Positions 41,464 to 49,820 of a stretch of 64,000 nucleotides of DNA are shown here, piece after piece (within the stretch, counting starts at the first letter, position 1; each line of letters starts with the position of its first letter). The DNA is from Aerococcaceae bacterium DSM 111021 (GTDB taxonomy: Bacteria > Bacillota > Bacilli > Lactobacillales > Aerococcaceae): positions 1 to 64,000 of the forward strand of contig JACCEK010000002.1 of assembly GCA_020112395.1 (NCBI GenBank), in the 5' to 3' direction. A program made the position numbers and the translations under genes. A model generated the notes under the pieces. The model did not search any database. It had not been told where the DNA came from and saw nothing but the letters and a program-made list of their open reading frames with translations.

Positions 41464-42201
41464 TTGATTGAACTGGTTAATACAACGAAGCGTTTCGAAG
41501 GAAGGAATGGTCCTTTTTTCGCCGTAGATAATATAAGTTTAAAGATTCATGACCAAGAAATATTTGGGGTGATTGGTGAAAGTGGTGCTGGAAAATCAAC
41601 ACTTGTGCGCTTTATCAATGCACTTGAACGCCCTGATAGTGGCCAAGTAAAAGTAGATAACGTTGATGTCTTATCATTAAGTAAAAGAGAATTACAACAA
41701 TACCGAAAAGATATTGGGATGATTTTTCAACAATTTAATTTATTAAATAATAAAACAGTTGCCGAGAATATCAGCCTTGCACTTGAAATCCATCAATATG
41801 ATAATCCTTTATCGGTGGACGACGTTTTGAATTTTGTTGGGTTAAGTGACAAAAAAAATCACTATCCTAGCCAATTGTCGGGGGGTCAAAAACAACGGGT
41901 CGGTATTGCTAGAGCGCTCATTACGCGTCCAAAAATTTTGTTATGTGACGAACCAACCTCGGCATTGGATGCTACGATGACTGACGAAATTGTCTCAGTA
42001 TTAAAAAAAGCTCACGCTAAGTTCCATATGACCATCGTCGTAGTCTCTCATGAATTAGATGTGATTAAAGCGATGTGTAACCGGACAGCTGTATTAGAAA
42101 ACGGAAAGCTCGTTGATATTTTAGAGATTCAAGCAAAAAACCAAATCCCTGAATCAAAGAGCTATCACGACCGGGTGCTGGAGGTGCTAGCGAATGAATG
42201 A
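41464..42201 (+). CDS. metN: Methionine ABC transporter ATP-binding protein, short form
   Basis: ATPase of a MetNIQ-type importer, 245 residues. Walker A is GESGAGKSTLVR (about residues 39-50). Q-loop and signature LSGGQKQRVGIARAL are near 140, followed by Walker B LLCDEPTSALD and the switch His in VVVSHELD. Typical MetN has about 340 residues because of a C-terminal regulatory domain that senses methionine; here it is missing. Feedback inhibition is therefore not expected. The start is TTG 41464 behind AAGGCGGTG. No SAM riboswitch or T-box was recognised upstream. It overlaps metI by 8 bp. Confidence 0.88.
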   Translation: MIELVNTTKRFEGRNGPFFAVDNISLKIHDQEIFGVIGESGAGKSTLVRFINALERPDSGQVKVDNVDVLSLSKRELQQYRKDIGMIFQQFNLLNNKTVAENISLALEIHQYDNPLSVDDVLNFVGLSDKKNHYPSQLSGGQKQRVGIARALITRPKILLCDEPTSALDATMTDEIVSVLKKAHAKFHMTIVVVSHELDVIKAMCNRTAVLENGKLVDILEIQAKNQIPESKSYHDRVLEVLANE

Positions 42202-42880
42202 AAGTTTAAGTCAATACTTTGAACGCGTCATCGACTTTGCTCCTAAACTCATTGAGAGCTTGCAAGAAACGGGCATAATGTTAGGTCTAGCTTCAATAGC
42301 TGCTATCTTGCTTGGAATACCTTTAGGTACGTTACTTTATTTAACAGCAAAAGGACGCCCTGCCGAGAATCGGTGGATCTACCAATTATGTAATGTATTC
42401 GTCAATATTGTTCGCTCCTTCCCTTTCTTGTTACTTGTTGTTGCGATGCAACCTGCCATTCGCGCCTTATATGGGCGAGCAACGGGAGACCCCATCGCAG
42501 CATCTTTTCCAATGATGTTAATTGCAATCGCTCTCTATGCTCGTTTTGTCGAGCAGTCGTTGTTAGAGATTCCAAAAGGTGTGACTGAAGTAGCCAATGC
42601 GATGGGAGCATCCACTTCGCAACTCGTTCGAAAATTCCTTTTCGTCGAGTCACGAAGTTCTCTGATTATTGGTTTCACCACTGCTTTTGTCAGCTTTATC
42701 TCTTATTCAACGATTATGGGTGTTGTAGGAGGAGGTGGAATCGGAGACTTTGCTATTCGTTATGGTTATCAACGTTACGAAACAGATATTATGTATACTG
42801 CAATCGTCGTTATAATCATTTTTGTACAAATTATTCAATGGTTAGGTTTAAAATTAGCTAAGAAATTAGATAAACGCTAG
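42194..42880 (+). CDS. metI: Methionine ABC transporter permease
   Basis: Membrane permease of 228 residues with five or six helices. It contains the MetI binding-protein-dependent transport signature near residue 130, EVANAMGASTSQLVRKFLFVESRSSLI, where the coupling helix meets MetN. GVVGGGGIGDFAIRYGYQRYE is near residue 178. ATG 42194 lies inside the end of metN (8-bp overlap), behind GGAGGTGCTAG. Normal length for the family; part of the metNIQ operon. Confidence 0.92.
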   Translation: MNESLSQYFERVIDFAPKLIESLQETGIMLGLASIAAILLGIPLGTLLYLTAKGRPAENRWIYQLCNVFVNIVRSFPFLLLVVAMQPAIRALYGRATGDPIAASFPMMLIAIALYARFVEQSLLEIPKGVTEVANAMGASTSQLVRKFLFVESRSSLIIGFTTAFVSFISYSTIMGVVGGGGIGDFAIRYGYQRYETDIMYTAIVVIIIFVQIIQWLGLKLAKKLDKR

Positions 42881-42910
42881 ATAGCGTATTAAATTTAAAG
42901 GAGAATGTAT

Positions 42911-43801
42911 ATGTTTAAAAAAGGTTTATTATTCAGTGCTTTAGCATTATTAGTCGGAGGAATCGCTCCTGCTACTATGAACGTCTCAGCTCAAGATGAG
43001 GATAATGTCATTAAGGTTGCATCTCACTTACCCCCAATGACAGACGTTGTTGAGATCGCAAGTGACGTCATCGCTGAACCTTATTCAATCGAATTAGTTG
43101 AAGTATCTGATAACATCCAATACAACGAAGCATTATTAAATGACGAAGTGTATGCTAACTTTGCTCAACACGAGCCTTTCGCTGAAATCTTCAACGAAGA
43201 GCGTGACGGTGACTTAGTCGCAATTCAACCAATTTATAACGCAGTTGTTGGTTTCTATTCATCTGTTTACGACTCAATTGACCAAATCGAAGAAGGTGCC
43301 GAAGTGGCGATCCCTTCAGATATTACTAACGAAGGTCGTGCGCTATTAATCTTAGAAGACCATGACTTAATTTCTTTAAACGATGAAGCAGGCTTATTCC
43401 CAACTGTTGATGACATTGAGGAAAACCCACTTAATTTAGAGTTTACACATATTGATTTATTAAACTTAACGGGTGCTTATGAAGACGGCGTTGAATTAGT
43501 GTTCAACTACCCTACTTATATCGCAAGTATTGATTTGACAACAGATGACGCATTATTATTAGAAGATGAAGATAATAATACCTATGCTTTACAAGTTGTT
43601 ATCCGTGAAGGAAACTTAGATTCAGAAGCAACTAAAGCCCTACAAGCTGCATTCGCTTCCCCAGAAGTTCTAGAATTCTTAAACGGCTTAGCTGAAGAAA
43701 AACACCTTGCTCCAGCATTTAGCTTAGATGGTGATGATTCTGAGGAAACTGATTCAGAAGAAGAGTCGGAAGAAGAGTCAGACGCTGACTCAGACGAGTA
43801 A
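42911..43801 (+). CDS. metQ: MetQ/NlpA-type substrate-binding protein without lipobox, acidic tail
   Basis: Extracellular binding protein of 296 residues in the NlpA family, probably for methionine. Family motifs are IKVASHLPPMTDVVEIAS, QYNEALLNDEVYANFAQHEPF, AIPSDITNEGRALLILED and VFNYPTYIAS. The signal peptide MFKKGLLFSALALLVGG ends near NVSAQDED and has no cysteine, whereas MetQ of Gram-positives is normally a lipoprotein. The C-terminus carries an extra acidic tail (SEETDSEEESEEESDADSDE). How it stays at the cell surface is unclear. ATG 42911 is chosen, 7 nt after AAAGGAGA; the ATG at 42905 is too close. Last gene of metNIQ, followed by a terminator. Confidence 0.88.
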   Translation: MFKKGLLFSALALLVGGIAPATMNVSAQDEDNVIKVASHLPPMTDVVEIASDVIAEPYSIELVEVSDNIQYNEALLNDEVYANFAQHEPFAEIFNEERDGDLVAIQPIYNAVVGFYSSVYDSIDQIEEGAEVAIPSDITNEGRALLILEDHDLISLNDEAGLFPTVDDIEENPLNLEFTHIDLLNLTGAYEDGVELVFNYPTYIASIDLTTDDALLLEDEDNNTYALQVVIREGNLDSEATKALQAAFASPEVLEFLNGLAEEKHLAPAFSLDGDDSEETDSEEESEEESDADSDE

Positions 43802-43823
43802 TCGAAGATAATTTTTATAAGAT

Positions 43824-43857
43824 GGCGCTTATTAAAATAATAAGCGCTGTTTTTTTG
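43824..43857 (+). terminator. Terminator of metNIQ
   Basis: GCGCTTATT (43825-43833) pairs with AATAAGCGC (43838-43846), followed by T7. Confidence 0.88.
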
Positions 43858-43871
43858 TACTTGGGATTCTT

Positions 43872-44362
43872 CTCGAGTTGCGGGAACTCGAGTACAATCG
43901 CTGAGTCATTCTTCTCGAGTTGAGCGTACTCGAGTACAATCGCTGAGTCATTCTTCTCGAGTTGGGCGTACTCGAGTACAATCGCTGAGTCATTCTTCTC
44001 GAGTTGGGTGAACTCGACTACAATCGCTGAGTCATTCTTCTCGAGTTGGTGAACTCGGGTACAATCGCTGAGTCATTCTTCTCAAGTTGGGCGTACTCGA
44101 GTACAATCGCTGAGTCATTCTTCTCGAGTTGAGCGTACTCGGGTACAATCGCTGAGTCATTCTTCTCGAGTTGAGCGTACTCGAGTACAATCGCTGAGTC
44201 ATTCTTCTCGAGTTGAGCGTACTCGAGTACAATCGCTGAGTCATTCTTCTCGAGTTGAGCGTACTCGAGTACAATCGCTGAGTCATTCTTCTCAAGTTGG
44301 ACGTACTCGAGTACAATCGCTGAGTCATTCTTCTCGAGTTGAGCGTACTCGACTACAATCGC
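43872..44362. repeat. Twelve tandem 42-bp repeats, each with a hairpin
   Basis: Units begin at 43872, 43914, 43956, 43998, 44040, 44081, 44123, 44165, 44207, 44249, 44291 and 44333. All are 42 bp except the fifth (41 bp); the last is partial. Each unit has a palindromic part (CTCGAGT, about 7 nt, ACTCGAG) that can form a 7-8-bp stem, and a nearly invariant part TACAATCGCTGAGTCATTCTT. Changes are confined to the hairpin part. The frame is open on the minus strand over several units, but the 41-bp unit breaks it and no ribosome site is seen, so it is probably non-coding. It lies between metQ and the DUF697 gene; the DNA on both sides (43858-43871, 44363-44504) shows nothing else. Confidence 0.9.
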
Positions 44363-44504
44363 ACTAAATAAAATTTGAGTTGATTTTAAACTTATCCAGA
44401 TACCATACACTAACTGAAACATTTATCATCTAAGTCTCTAGGCTGATAGATTTATGGTATATTTACGGTAAAATGTATAGGATAAACGTGAAAGGACTGA
44501 TGTT

Positions 44505-45464
44505 ATGTCAGATTGGTGGAAAGATATAAGGCGCGTTTTGTTGGGGCTGGCCTTTATAATAGGTATTCTGTTCATTGTATTCGTTGTTAACCAATTTATA
44601 TTACTTTATCAATTCTTATCTTTACTGCATCCGATATTAGCGATTGTAGTTTTAAGCGTTATAGGAATTGGTATACTGTATGTTCTCTATTCAATCGCAA
44701 ATCAACTACTGAAAAGTCCGAAAGTATTAGAATTGAAAGATGACGCTTCAGAAGAAGAATATGACGAGTACATAGATAATACACTGGAATTATTGAAAAA
44801 AAATGATAATCTAGTGCATTTAGATATTGATGAAACTCTTTCTAAAGAAGAACAAGTCGAGAGGTATTTTCTTGAATTAGATACGTTATCGATGCCTCTA
44901 ATTAAACAAAATGCGAATGCTATTTTCTTAAGTACAGCCATCTCGCAAAATGGATCCTTAGATAGTCTGGTTGTCTTGTTCTCCCTTCTTAGAATGGTGT
45001 GGCAAGTGGCTAGAATCTATCAGACGCGCCCTTCTATCGTTAGCTTGGCGAAACTTTATATGCAAGTGGCAAGTGTCGTCTTAATGGCTCGAACAATTGA
45101 AGACGCTGATTTGATTGAATATCAAATGGAACCATTAATTACGACGCTGGTTGGTGAAAGTATTGCTTCAGCAATACCTGGGATGGTTCCCATCGCTAAT
45201 CTAGTTGTCAGCTCATTAATGGAAGGTGCTGTAAATTCATTTCTAACCATGCGTGTTGGGATTATTACCCAAGATTTCCTAGGTCATATTCGTCCGGTAA
45301 ATAAGCAAAGTGTCCGTCGATCTGCATCACTGCAGTCTATGAAATTTATGGGTTCTATTATCAAAGATAATAGTAAAGTAATCGTAAAAACAGTTGGAAA
45401 CGCTGCGCGTAAAGCAAGTGTTGGTACTGCTAAACGTTGGTTCACTTTTAGCGACAGTAAATAA
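44505..45464 (+). CDS. DUF697 (YcjF-like) membrane protein
   Basis: Membrane protein of 319 residues. Two helices at the N-terminus (about 10-35 and 42-65) are followed by an acidic coiled segment. A DUF697-type region (about 135-265) includes ANAIFLSTAISQNGSLDSLVVLFSL and ESIASAIPGMVPIANLVVSSLMEGAVNSFL. The C-terminus is basic. The family often accompanies GTPases and its function is not established; no GTPase is nearby here. The start is ATG 44505 behind a weak AAAGGA site. Transcribed alone; a strong bidirectional terminator follows. Confidence 0.8.
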   Translation: MSDWWKDIRRVLLGLAFIIGILFIVFVVNQFILLYQFLSLLHPILAIVVLSVIGIGILYVLYSIANQLLKSPKVLELKDDASEEEYDEYIDNTLELLKKNDNLVHLDIDETLSKEEQVERYFLELDTLSMPLIKQNANAIFLSTAISQNGSLDSLVVLFSLLRMVWQVARIYQTRPSIVSLAKLYMQVASVVLMARTIEDADLIEYQMEPLITTLVGESIASAIPGMVPIANLVVSSLMEGAVNSFLTMRVGIITQDFLGHIRPVNKQSVRRSASLQSMKFMGSIIKDNSKVIVKTVGNAARKASVGTAKRWFTFSDSK

Positions 45465-45470
45465 TTCAAA

Positions 45471-45510
45471 AAAATAGACCTCCAGATCACACTGTCTGGA
45501 GGTCTATTTT
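45471..45510. terminator. Bidirectional terminator
   Basis: A 16-bp perfect stem (45471-45486 with 45495-45510) bounded by A and T runs, between the convergent DUF697 and DUF2188 genes. Confidence 0.92.
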
Positions 45511-45515
45511 TGCTG

Positions 45516-45950
45516 TTAATCTTGTTTCTTACCGTCTTTAGTATAGCTAATTACTTCTGCGTCACGGTTGTCAATAATTTCTTTAGCTCGGTCTAAAGCA
45601 TCAGCCTTTTTATCAAAAGTCTCGCTAGCGCGTTTAGCGTCTACTGTCTTGACTTTCCATTGATCGTCTTCATAATAGACTTCAACGTCATTATCTAGCA
45701 ACTCCGGATTCGCACTACTCGTATCATGTTCATCCGTTTTTGATGGGTTGGATTCTTGATCAAACTCATCCAATTCACTCTGACTTGCATTTTTATACCA
45801 TTCTTTTCCTTCATTTATAGCGATAGGAATGGCGCGGTCATCTTCATAGCCACTATCTTCAAGGGCATTCGCGATATCGATGATTTTCTTACGTAGTAAA
45901 GGGTCAAAATTTTTCAAAGAATCCGGATAGTCCTGCATATTCCATGGCAT
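45516..45950 (-). CDS. DUF2188-domain protein
   Basis: Small cytoplasmic protein of 144 residues. The N-terminus MPWNMQDYPDSLKNFDPLLR with AIDIANALEDSGYEDDRAI-type spacing is a known short module (about residues 1-50). The C-terminal part (about 95-140), with WKVKTVDAKRASETFDKKADALDRAKEI, is the DUF2188 domain. An acidic linker joins them. ATG 45950 is taken, 8 nt after AAAGGAG; the frame is open to 46091 without support. The function of both modules is unknown; they are common in stress-related loci of Firmicutes. Confidence 0.82.
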   Translation of the reverse strand: MPWNMQDYPDSLKNFDPLLRKKIIDIANALEDSGYEDDRAIPIAINEGKEWYKNASQSELDEFDQESNPSKTDEHDTSSANPELLDNDVEVYYEDDQWKVKTVDAKRASETFDKKADALDRAKEIIDNRDAEVISYTKDGKKQD

Positions 45951-46191
45951 ATTCATCACTCCTTTGTTGATAGTTGTATTATACAATCCAAAGGTATCAA
46001 TTCCTATTAATTGCACTTGCATAAGTTTGAGTCTTATGATAATAAATAAAGCAGAACGGAGACCTTCTAAATAATTTATTTGTCGCTTCATTCTTTCAGA
46101 AAATCGCTCAATAACTTCCTAAGTGTCGATCAACCTTTACAAGGCAAAAGTAATCCTTGTTGAAGATGGTATCTACTCAATTATCTCTGAA

Positions 46192-46228
46192 TAAAAACGA
46201 CTCGAAGTGGCATATCACCTCGAGTCGT
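46192..46228 (-). terminator. Terminator of the serine hydrolase gene
   Basis: ACGACTCGA (46197-46205) pairs with TCGAGTCGT (46220-46228), followed on the minus strand by T5. It also faces the region 46092-46190, in which no gene is seen. Confidence 0.82.
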
Positions 46229-46229
46229 T

Positions 46230-47276
46230 TTATATTTCTCCTAACATTTCCATCAACAAGACGCTTCCAATTAGGTTTGATGGAATTCCTTGATCCATCG
46301 GAACATTTGATAGGACAATCACTGCAACTTGTTCTTCTTTATTAAAACCGATGTAAGATGTGTAACCTCCAGTTCCTCCGTCGTGCCAAATAATATTGTG
46401 TTCTTGATTAATCATCCATTGATAGCCCACATCGTCAATTCGAATACCTACTTGACCGTTATCACCCGTTGTTGCATTAACCTGGGCAAGTGATTCGTGA
46501 GCAACTTGACCATCAAGCTGTAACTCTGAATAAAGCAACATATCTTCAATGTTTGATATCATTGCCCCTGCAGGTGCATAGGCATCTTGCTCTGACCATA
46601 TCCAATTATTACCTAGTTGAGTTTCTTCCTCAAAGAGATAAGTATCAGATAAGTCTAAATCTTCACTGGCGTATGCATAAACTAGTTCACTATAAGTACT
46701 ACCGTAGACACTTTCTAAGACAAGTCCTAATAACCCTGCATTAAAATTTGAATATTGAAAGGCCTGCTCCCCTGATGTGGTTGGGTTGGCAATCACTTCT
46801 TCTACCATCATCTCGCGCGTTATACCATGATAAGGATTTATTCCTTGAGTTAAATTACCAATAAGTATATCATTTTCAAAAAAAGTTGGATAACCTGACG
46901 TATGGGTTAACAATTGTCGGATTGTAGGGTATTCTCTGTCCTTGGGTAAATCCAAATAATCCTGGATAGAATCATCAATATCAAGTTTCTCTTCCTCTGC
47001 AGCCTGAGCAATCAAGGCGCCGGTAAACGTCTTTGTAATCGACCCTACTTCATAGTCATGCAGTGTATTTGATACACTGATCCCTTTGTTTGTATACACG
47101 GCGTAATCGGATTCCCCGTTCTCAATATAACCAACTGTAATCAGCGCATCATCCGTTGCTTGTACAGCTTGATTGATTAATATATCGAACTCAGATTCAG
47201 TTTGTGCATAAGTTGTGGATGGATAGGCGCTTATGAATAACAGCCCAAGAACCAACTTACGATAAATTCTCGACAT
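46230..47276 (-). CDS. Secreted serine hydrolase of the beta-lactamase / penicillin-binding-protein-like family
   Basis: Exported hydrolase of 348 residues (class C beta-lactamase fold, FmtA/EstB-like). The start is ATG 47276 behind AGAGGAGA; the frame extends to 47318 without a ribosome site. The signal peptide ends near STTYAQTES. Catalytic motifs are SITK (SxxK, about residue 80), YSN (YxN, about 177) and HDGG in IIWHDGGTGGY (about 302). Such proteins trim peptidoglycan-linked groups, D-Ala esters or unknown esters; true beta-lactamase activity is unusual in this branch. No lipobox is seen. Confidence 0.88.
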   Translation of the reverse strand: MSRIYRKLVLGLLFISAYPSTTYAQTESEFDILINQAVQATDDALITVGYIENGESDYAVYTNKGISVSNTLHDYEVGSITKTFTGALIAQAAEEEKLDIDDSIQDYLDLPKDREYPTIRQLLTHTSGYPTFFENDILIGNLTQGINPYHGITREMMVEEVIANPTTSGEQAFQYSNFNAGLLGLVLESVYGSTYSELVYAYASEDLDLSDTYLFEEETQLGNNWIWSEQDAYAPAGAMISNIEDMLLYSELQLDGQVAHESLAQVNATTGDNGQVGIRIDDVGYQWMINQEHNIIWHDGGTGGYTSYIGFNKEEQVAVIVLSNVPMDQGIPSNLIGSVLLMEMLGEI

Positions 47277-47358
47277 ATATAATCTCCTCTTTTTAACATA
47301 ATGTGTTATTCCATCCATTATACTGAAACAAGCTTGAGTTTATAACCTATTCCTATAC

Positions 47359-47396
47359 AAAAAAATAGATCGTCGCATAAATACGAGGATCTATTC
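47359..47396 (-). terminator. Terminator of the FNT gene
   Basis: AATAGATC and GGATCTATT form the stem around an inner CG/CG pair. T6 follows on the minus strand (47365-47359). Confidence 0.78.
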
Positions 47397-47403
47397 AATA
47401 TAT

Positions 47404-48183
47404 TTAATCTAAGTAGGTGGTTTTTGTTGTGTCTAACCATGAATAACCTAAGCCCATAATCAGGCCTCCACCAATATAGTTAGCCATAAAAACCAACAAC
47501 CAATGCGATATAACATTACCGAAAGTAAAACTTCCAATCGCACCTGGGTTCGTAAATAGCACTAATGAGAACGAACCAAAGTTTGCGATAACGTGTTCGA
47601 AACCAAAATAACAAAAAATAAATATAATAGCCACAACAAACATTATTTTTGCACTATTTTCCTTCATTCGAACACTTCCAATAATGGCAATATTTACTAA
47701 AATGTTTGCAAGCATCCCATCAAAAAGCATTGAGCCATAAGGCTTAGCTAGCTTTGTTTCAACGGCTGTATATAAGTAATGCGATGCTTCCAAGTTACTA
47801 AATAGCGTCGTCTGACTCAACATAAAAGCTGTAACCATACTCCCTATCAAGTTGAACAAGGTACACATTAATAGTATGCCAATCGCCGATCTCACTGGAA
47901 TTGTCTTTCGGTAGGCAGCATTCGTTAAAAACATCATATTTGATGTGGCAAGCTCACCATTAAGCATTATAATCGTTACTAAGCCCCAAGGAAAAAGCAA
48001 TGCGAAAAGTGTCCGTCCCAAAACTGGGTTAATGACACTAAAATGGTCGGCAGCGATAAACGCTACAGCTGAGCCTAATGTTAGGTACATACCTGCAAAT
48101 ATAGACCTCACGCCATATCGGATAAACTCTGTGCGAAACAGCGCCTCCTTCTTCTTAGCAACGTCATCAATATAATTATTCAT
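47404..48183 (-). CDS. Formate/nitrite transporter family channel
   Basis: Membrane channel of 259 residues with six helices. GMYLTLGSAVAFIAADH (about 31-47), LNGELATSNMMFLT (about 74-87) and FCYFGFEHVIANFGSF (about 183-198) carry the FNT pore features, including the central histidine. These pentameric channels pass formate, nitrite, lactate or other small anions. No formate-lyase or nitrite genes adjoin, so the substrate is open. Given the next cluster it could carry a short-chain acid, which is an inference. Transcribed alone. Confidence 0.88.
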   Translation of the reverse strand: MNNYIDDVAKKKEALFRTEFIRYGVRSIFAGMYLTLGSAVAFIAADHFSVINPVLGRTLFALLFPWGLVTIIMLNGELATSNMMFLTNAAYRKTIPVRSAIGILLMCTLFNLIGSMVTAFMLSQTTLFSNLEASHYLYTAVETKLAKPYGSMLFDGMLANILVNIAIIGSVRMKENSAKIMFVVAIIFIFCYFGFEHVIANFGSFSLVLFTNPGAIGSFTFGNVISHWLLVFMANYIGGGLIMGLGYSWLDTTKTTYLD

Positions 48184-48295
48184 CGGTATCCCGTCTCCTT
48201 CATAATTTTAACACTATTACTATAGCACACTTCTTCACAAGTGTAAGCAATTCCATAAATGTTTTTTATGAATATTCATGAATGTTTCATGGCAT

Positions 48296-48327
48296 AAAAA
48301 AAGTGCCGAATGTTTAACTCGACACTT
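48296..48327 (-). terminator. Terminator of the GntP-type permease gene
   Basis: On the minus strand AAGTGTCGA pairs with TCGGCACTT over 9 bp (one G-U), followed by T7. Confidence 0.85.
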
Positions 48328-48336
48328 AACAACCCA

Positions 48337-49671
48337 TTAATATATAAATGATCCGACTAGAATAATAATTACTTGAGCAACGAATGAACCACCAATTGCT
48401 ACAATGAAAGCTTGCTTGAAGCCTGTCTTGTGTGTTAATCCACTGATTGCTAAGAATGTTAACATCGCACCACCATGTGGAACTAATGTTAAGAAGTTAG
48501 CCGCTACAGCAGCGACTCGGTGAATCATTTCAGGATGAACACCTGCATCTAGATAATATTGAGCATATGCTGGCATCACGATACCAAGGGCTCCGGAAGT
48601 TGATCCAGTAATTCCTGACATGACCGCTGTAAGAACAGTTAGAGAAACCAAGGGTCCTCCTGGAATATTCAACATGATTTCTGCAAACACTGAGAATCCT
48701 GGTGCTGCCATAACTACAGCACCAAACGCGACTGCTGATGCAGTTGTAAAAATAGGTCCAATTGAACTACTTGCTCCGACACTCAAGACTTGCATTTTGT
48801 TTGGTAAGTACGATTTGAATAAGAATAAAGCAAGAAGAATACCCACTAATAAAGCAAAGTAAATGACATTCGTCTTCCAGAACTCATTACCGAATATACT
48901 TCCGGCAAGAGCAATAGTAATCAACACAAGTAAAGGAAGAATACTATTGATAAATGAAGGCATCTCACCTAATTCAACGGCAACTTCTGTATCTTTAACA
49001 TACGTCGCATACGTTTCGCCTTTAGCTAAACTCTTGTTCAGCGTATGGCGCATATAAGTTAAACCAAAGATAACACAACCAATACTTCCTAGAATACTTG
49101 GTATCGGGGCAGCCGTTAATGACGTTCCTAGATATTGAATGGGAATGACATTCTGAATAGCTGGCGTTCCTGGTAACATTGTCATCGTAATCGTAGCAAT
49201 CCCCAACCAAAGCGGAACTTGAATTAAGTGCCATGAAATATCCAGTTTCTTAAATAATGACTTAGCTAGAGGTAATACAGCAAACATAACAACGAACAAG
49301 CTAATACCACCGTAAGTTAAGATGACACTTATAAGAAAGATGGCAACCAGAACACGAAATGGATTATCGTATCCAATTTTATTTAAGATAAAATCAGCTA
49401 TCGATACCGTCGCGCCACTTGCTTCCATCAGTTTAGCAAGGATTGAACCGAGTAAAAATACTGCAAAATAATTTAATATATAGCTTGCTAATGCACCCAT
49501 ATATTGTTGAGGACTATCTCCTAATAACATAGGGATAATATCCATTTGATTGAAAACTAAGATAACCAATGTTGCTAATGGTGCTGCGATAATGATATTT
49601 AATTCTTTAACTGATAAATAAATAATTAGAAACACACCAAGTAATACACCTATTGAACCTAATAATGCCAT
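48337..49671 (-). CDS. GntP-family permease, candidate hydroxybutyrate or short-chain acid importer
   Basis: Ion-coupled permease of 444 residues with about 12 helices. Typical pieces are LAKLMEASGATVSIADFIL, GGISLFVVMFAVLPLAKSLF, ATITMTMLPGTPAIQNVIP and SGITGSTSGALGIVMPAYAQYYL. The family includes gluconate and D-3-hydroxybutyrate permeases. No gluconate kinase is present, but a CoA-transferase and a complete set of short-chain acyl-CoA enzymes lie directly upstream on the same strand. Import of a C4 acid such as hydroxybutyrate, crotonate or butyrate is therefore the best guess. The 149-nt gap before it (49672-49820) probably holds its own promoter and a GCCGTG/CACGGC inverted repeat. Confidence 0.85.
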   Translation of the reverse strand: MALLGSIGVLLGVFLIIYLSVKELNIIIAAPLATLVILVFNQMDIIPMLLGDSPQQYMGALASYILNYFAVFLLGSILAKLMEASGATVSIADFILNKIGYDNPFRVLVAIFLISVILTYGGISLFVVMFAVLPLAKSLFKKLDISWHLIQVPLWLGIATITMTMLPGTPAIQNVIPIQYLGTSLTAAPIPSILGSIGCVIFGLTYMRHTLNKSLAKGETYATYVKDTEVAVELGEMPSFINSILPLLVLITIALAGSIFGNEFWKTNVIYFALLVGILLALFLFKSYLPNKMQVLSVGASSSIGPIFTTASAVAFGAVVMAAPGFSVFAEIMLNIPGGPLVSLTVLTAVMSGITGSTSGALGIVMPAYAQYYLDAGVHPEMIHRVAAVAANFLTLVPHGGAMLTFLAISGLTHKTGFKQAFIVAIGGSFVAQVIIILVGSFIY

Positions 49672-49820
49672 CTTTCCACCTCTTATGTCTATTTAATTGA
49701 TTTTTAAATTTAGTTACATTAATAGTAGACACACTTAAAGCCGTGCTACAACTCAGTCATATATATACATACATGATACGAATCGTCATCACGGCCTAAG
49801 TTAGTCTAGATTATGATTGA

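Noticed and set aside
43872-44362. CRISPR array
   Set aside because: Units are fully tandem with no unique spacers, and no cas genes are present.
44018-44422. Minus-strand frame of 134 codons through the 42-bp repeats (repeated LEKNDSAIVLEYAQ)
   Set aside because: It stays open only because 42 is a multiple of three. The 41-bp unit shifts it, and there is no ribosome site or promoter for it.
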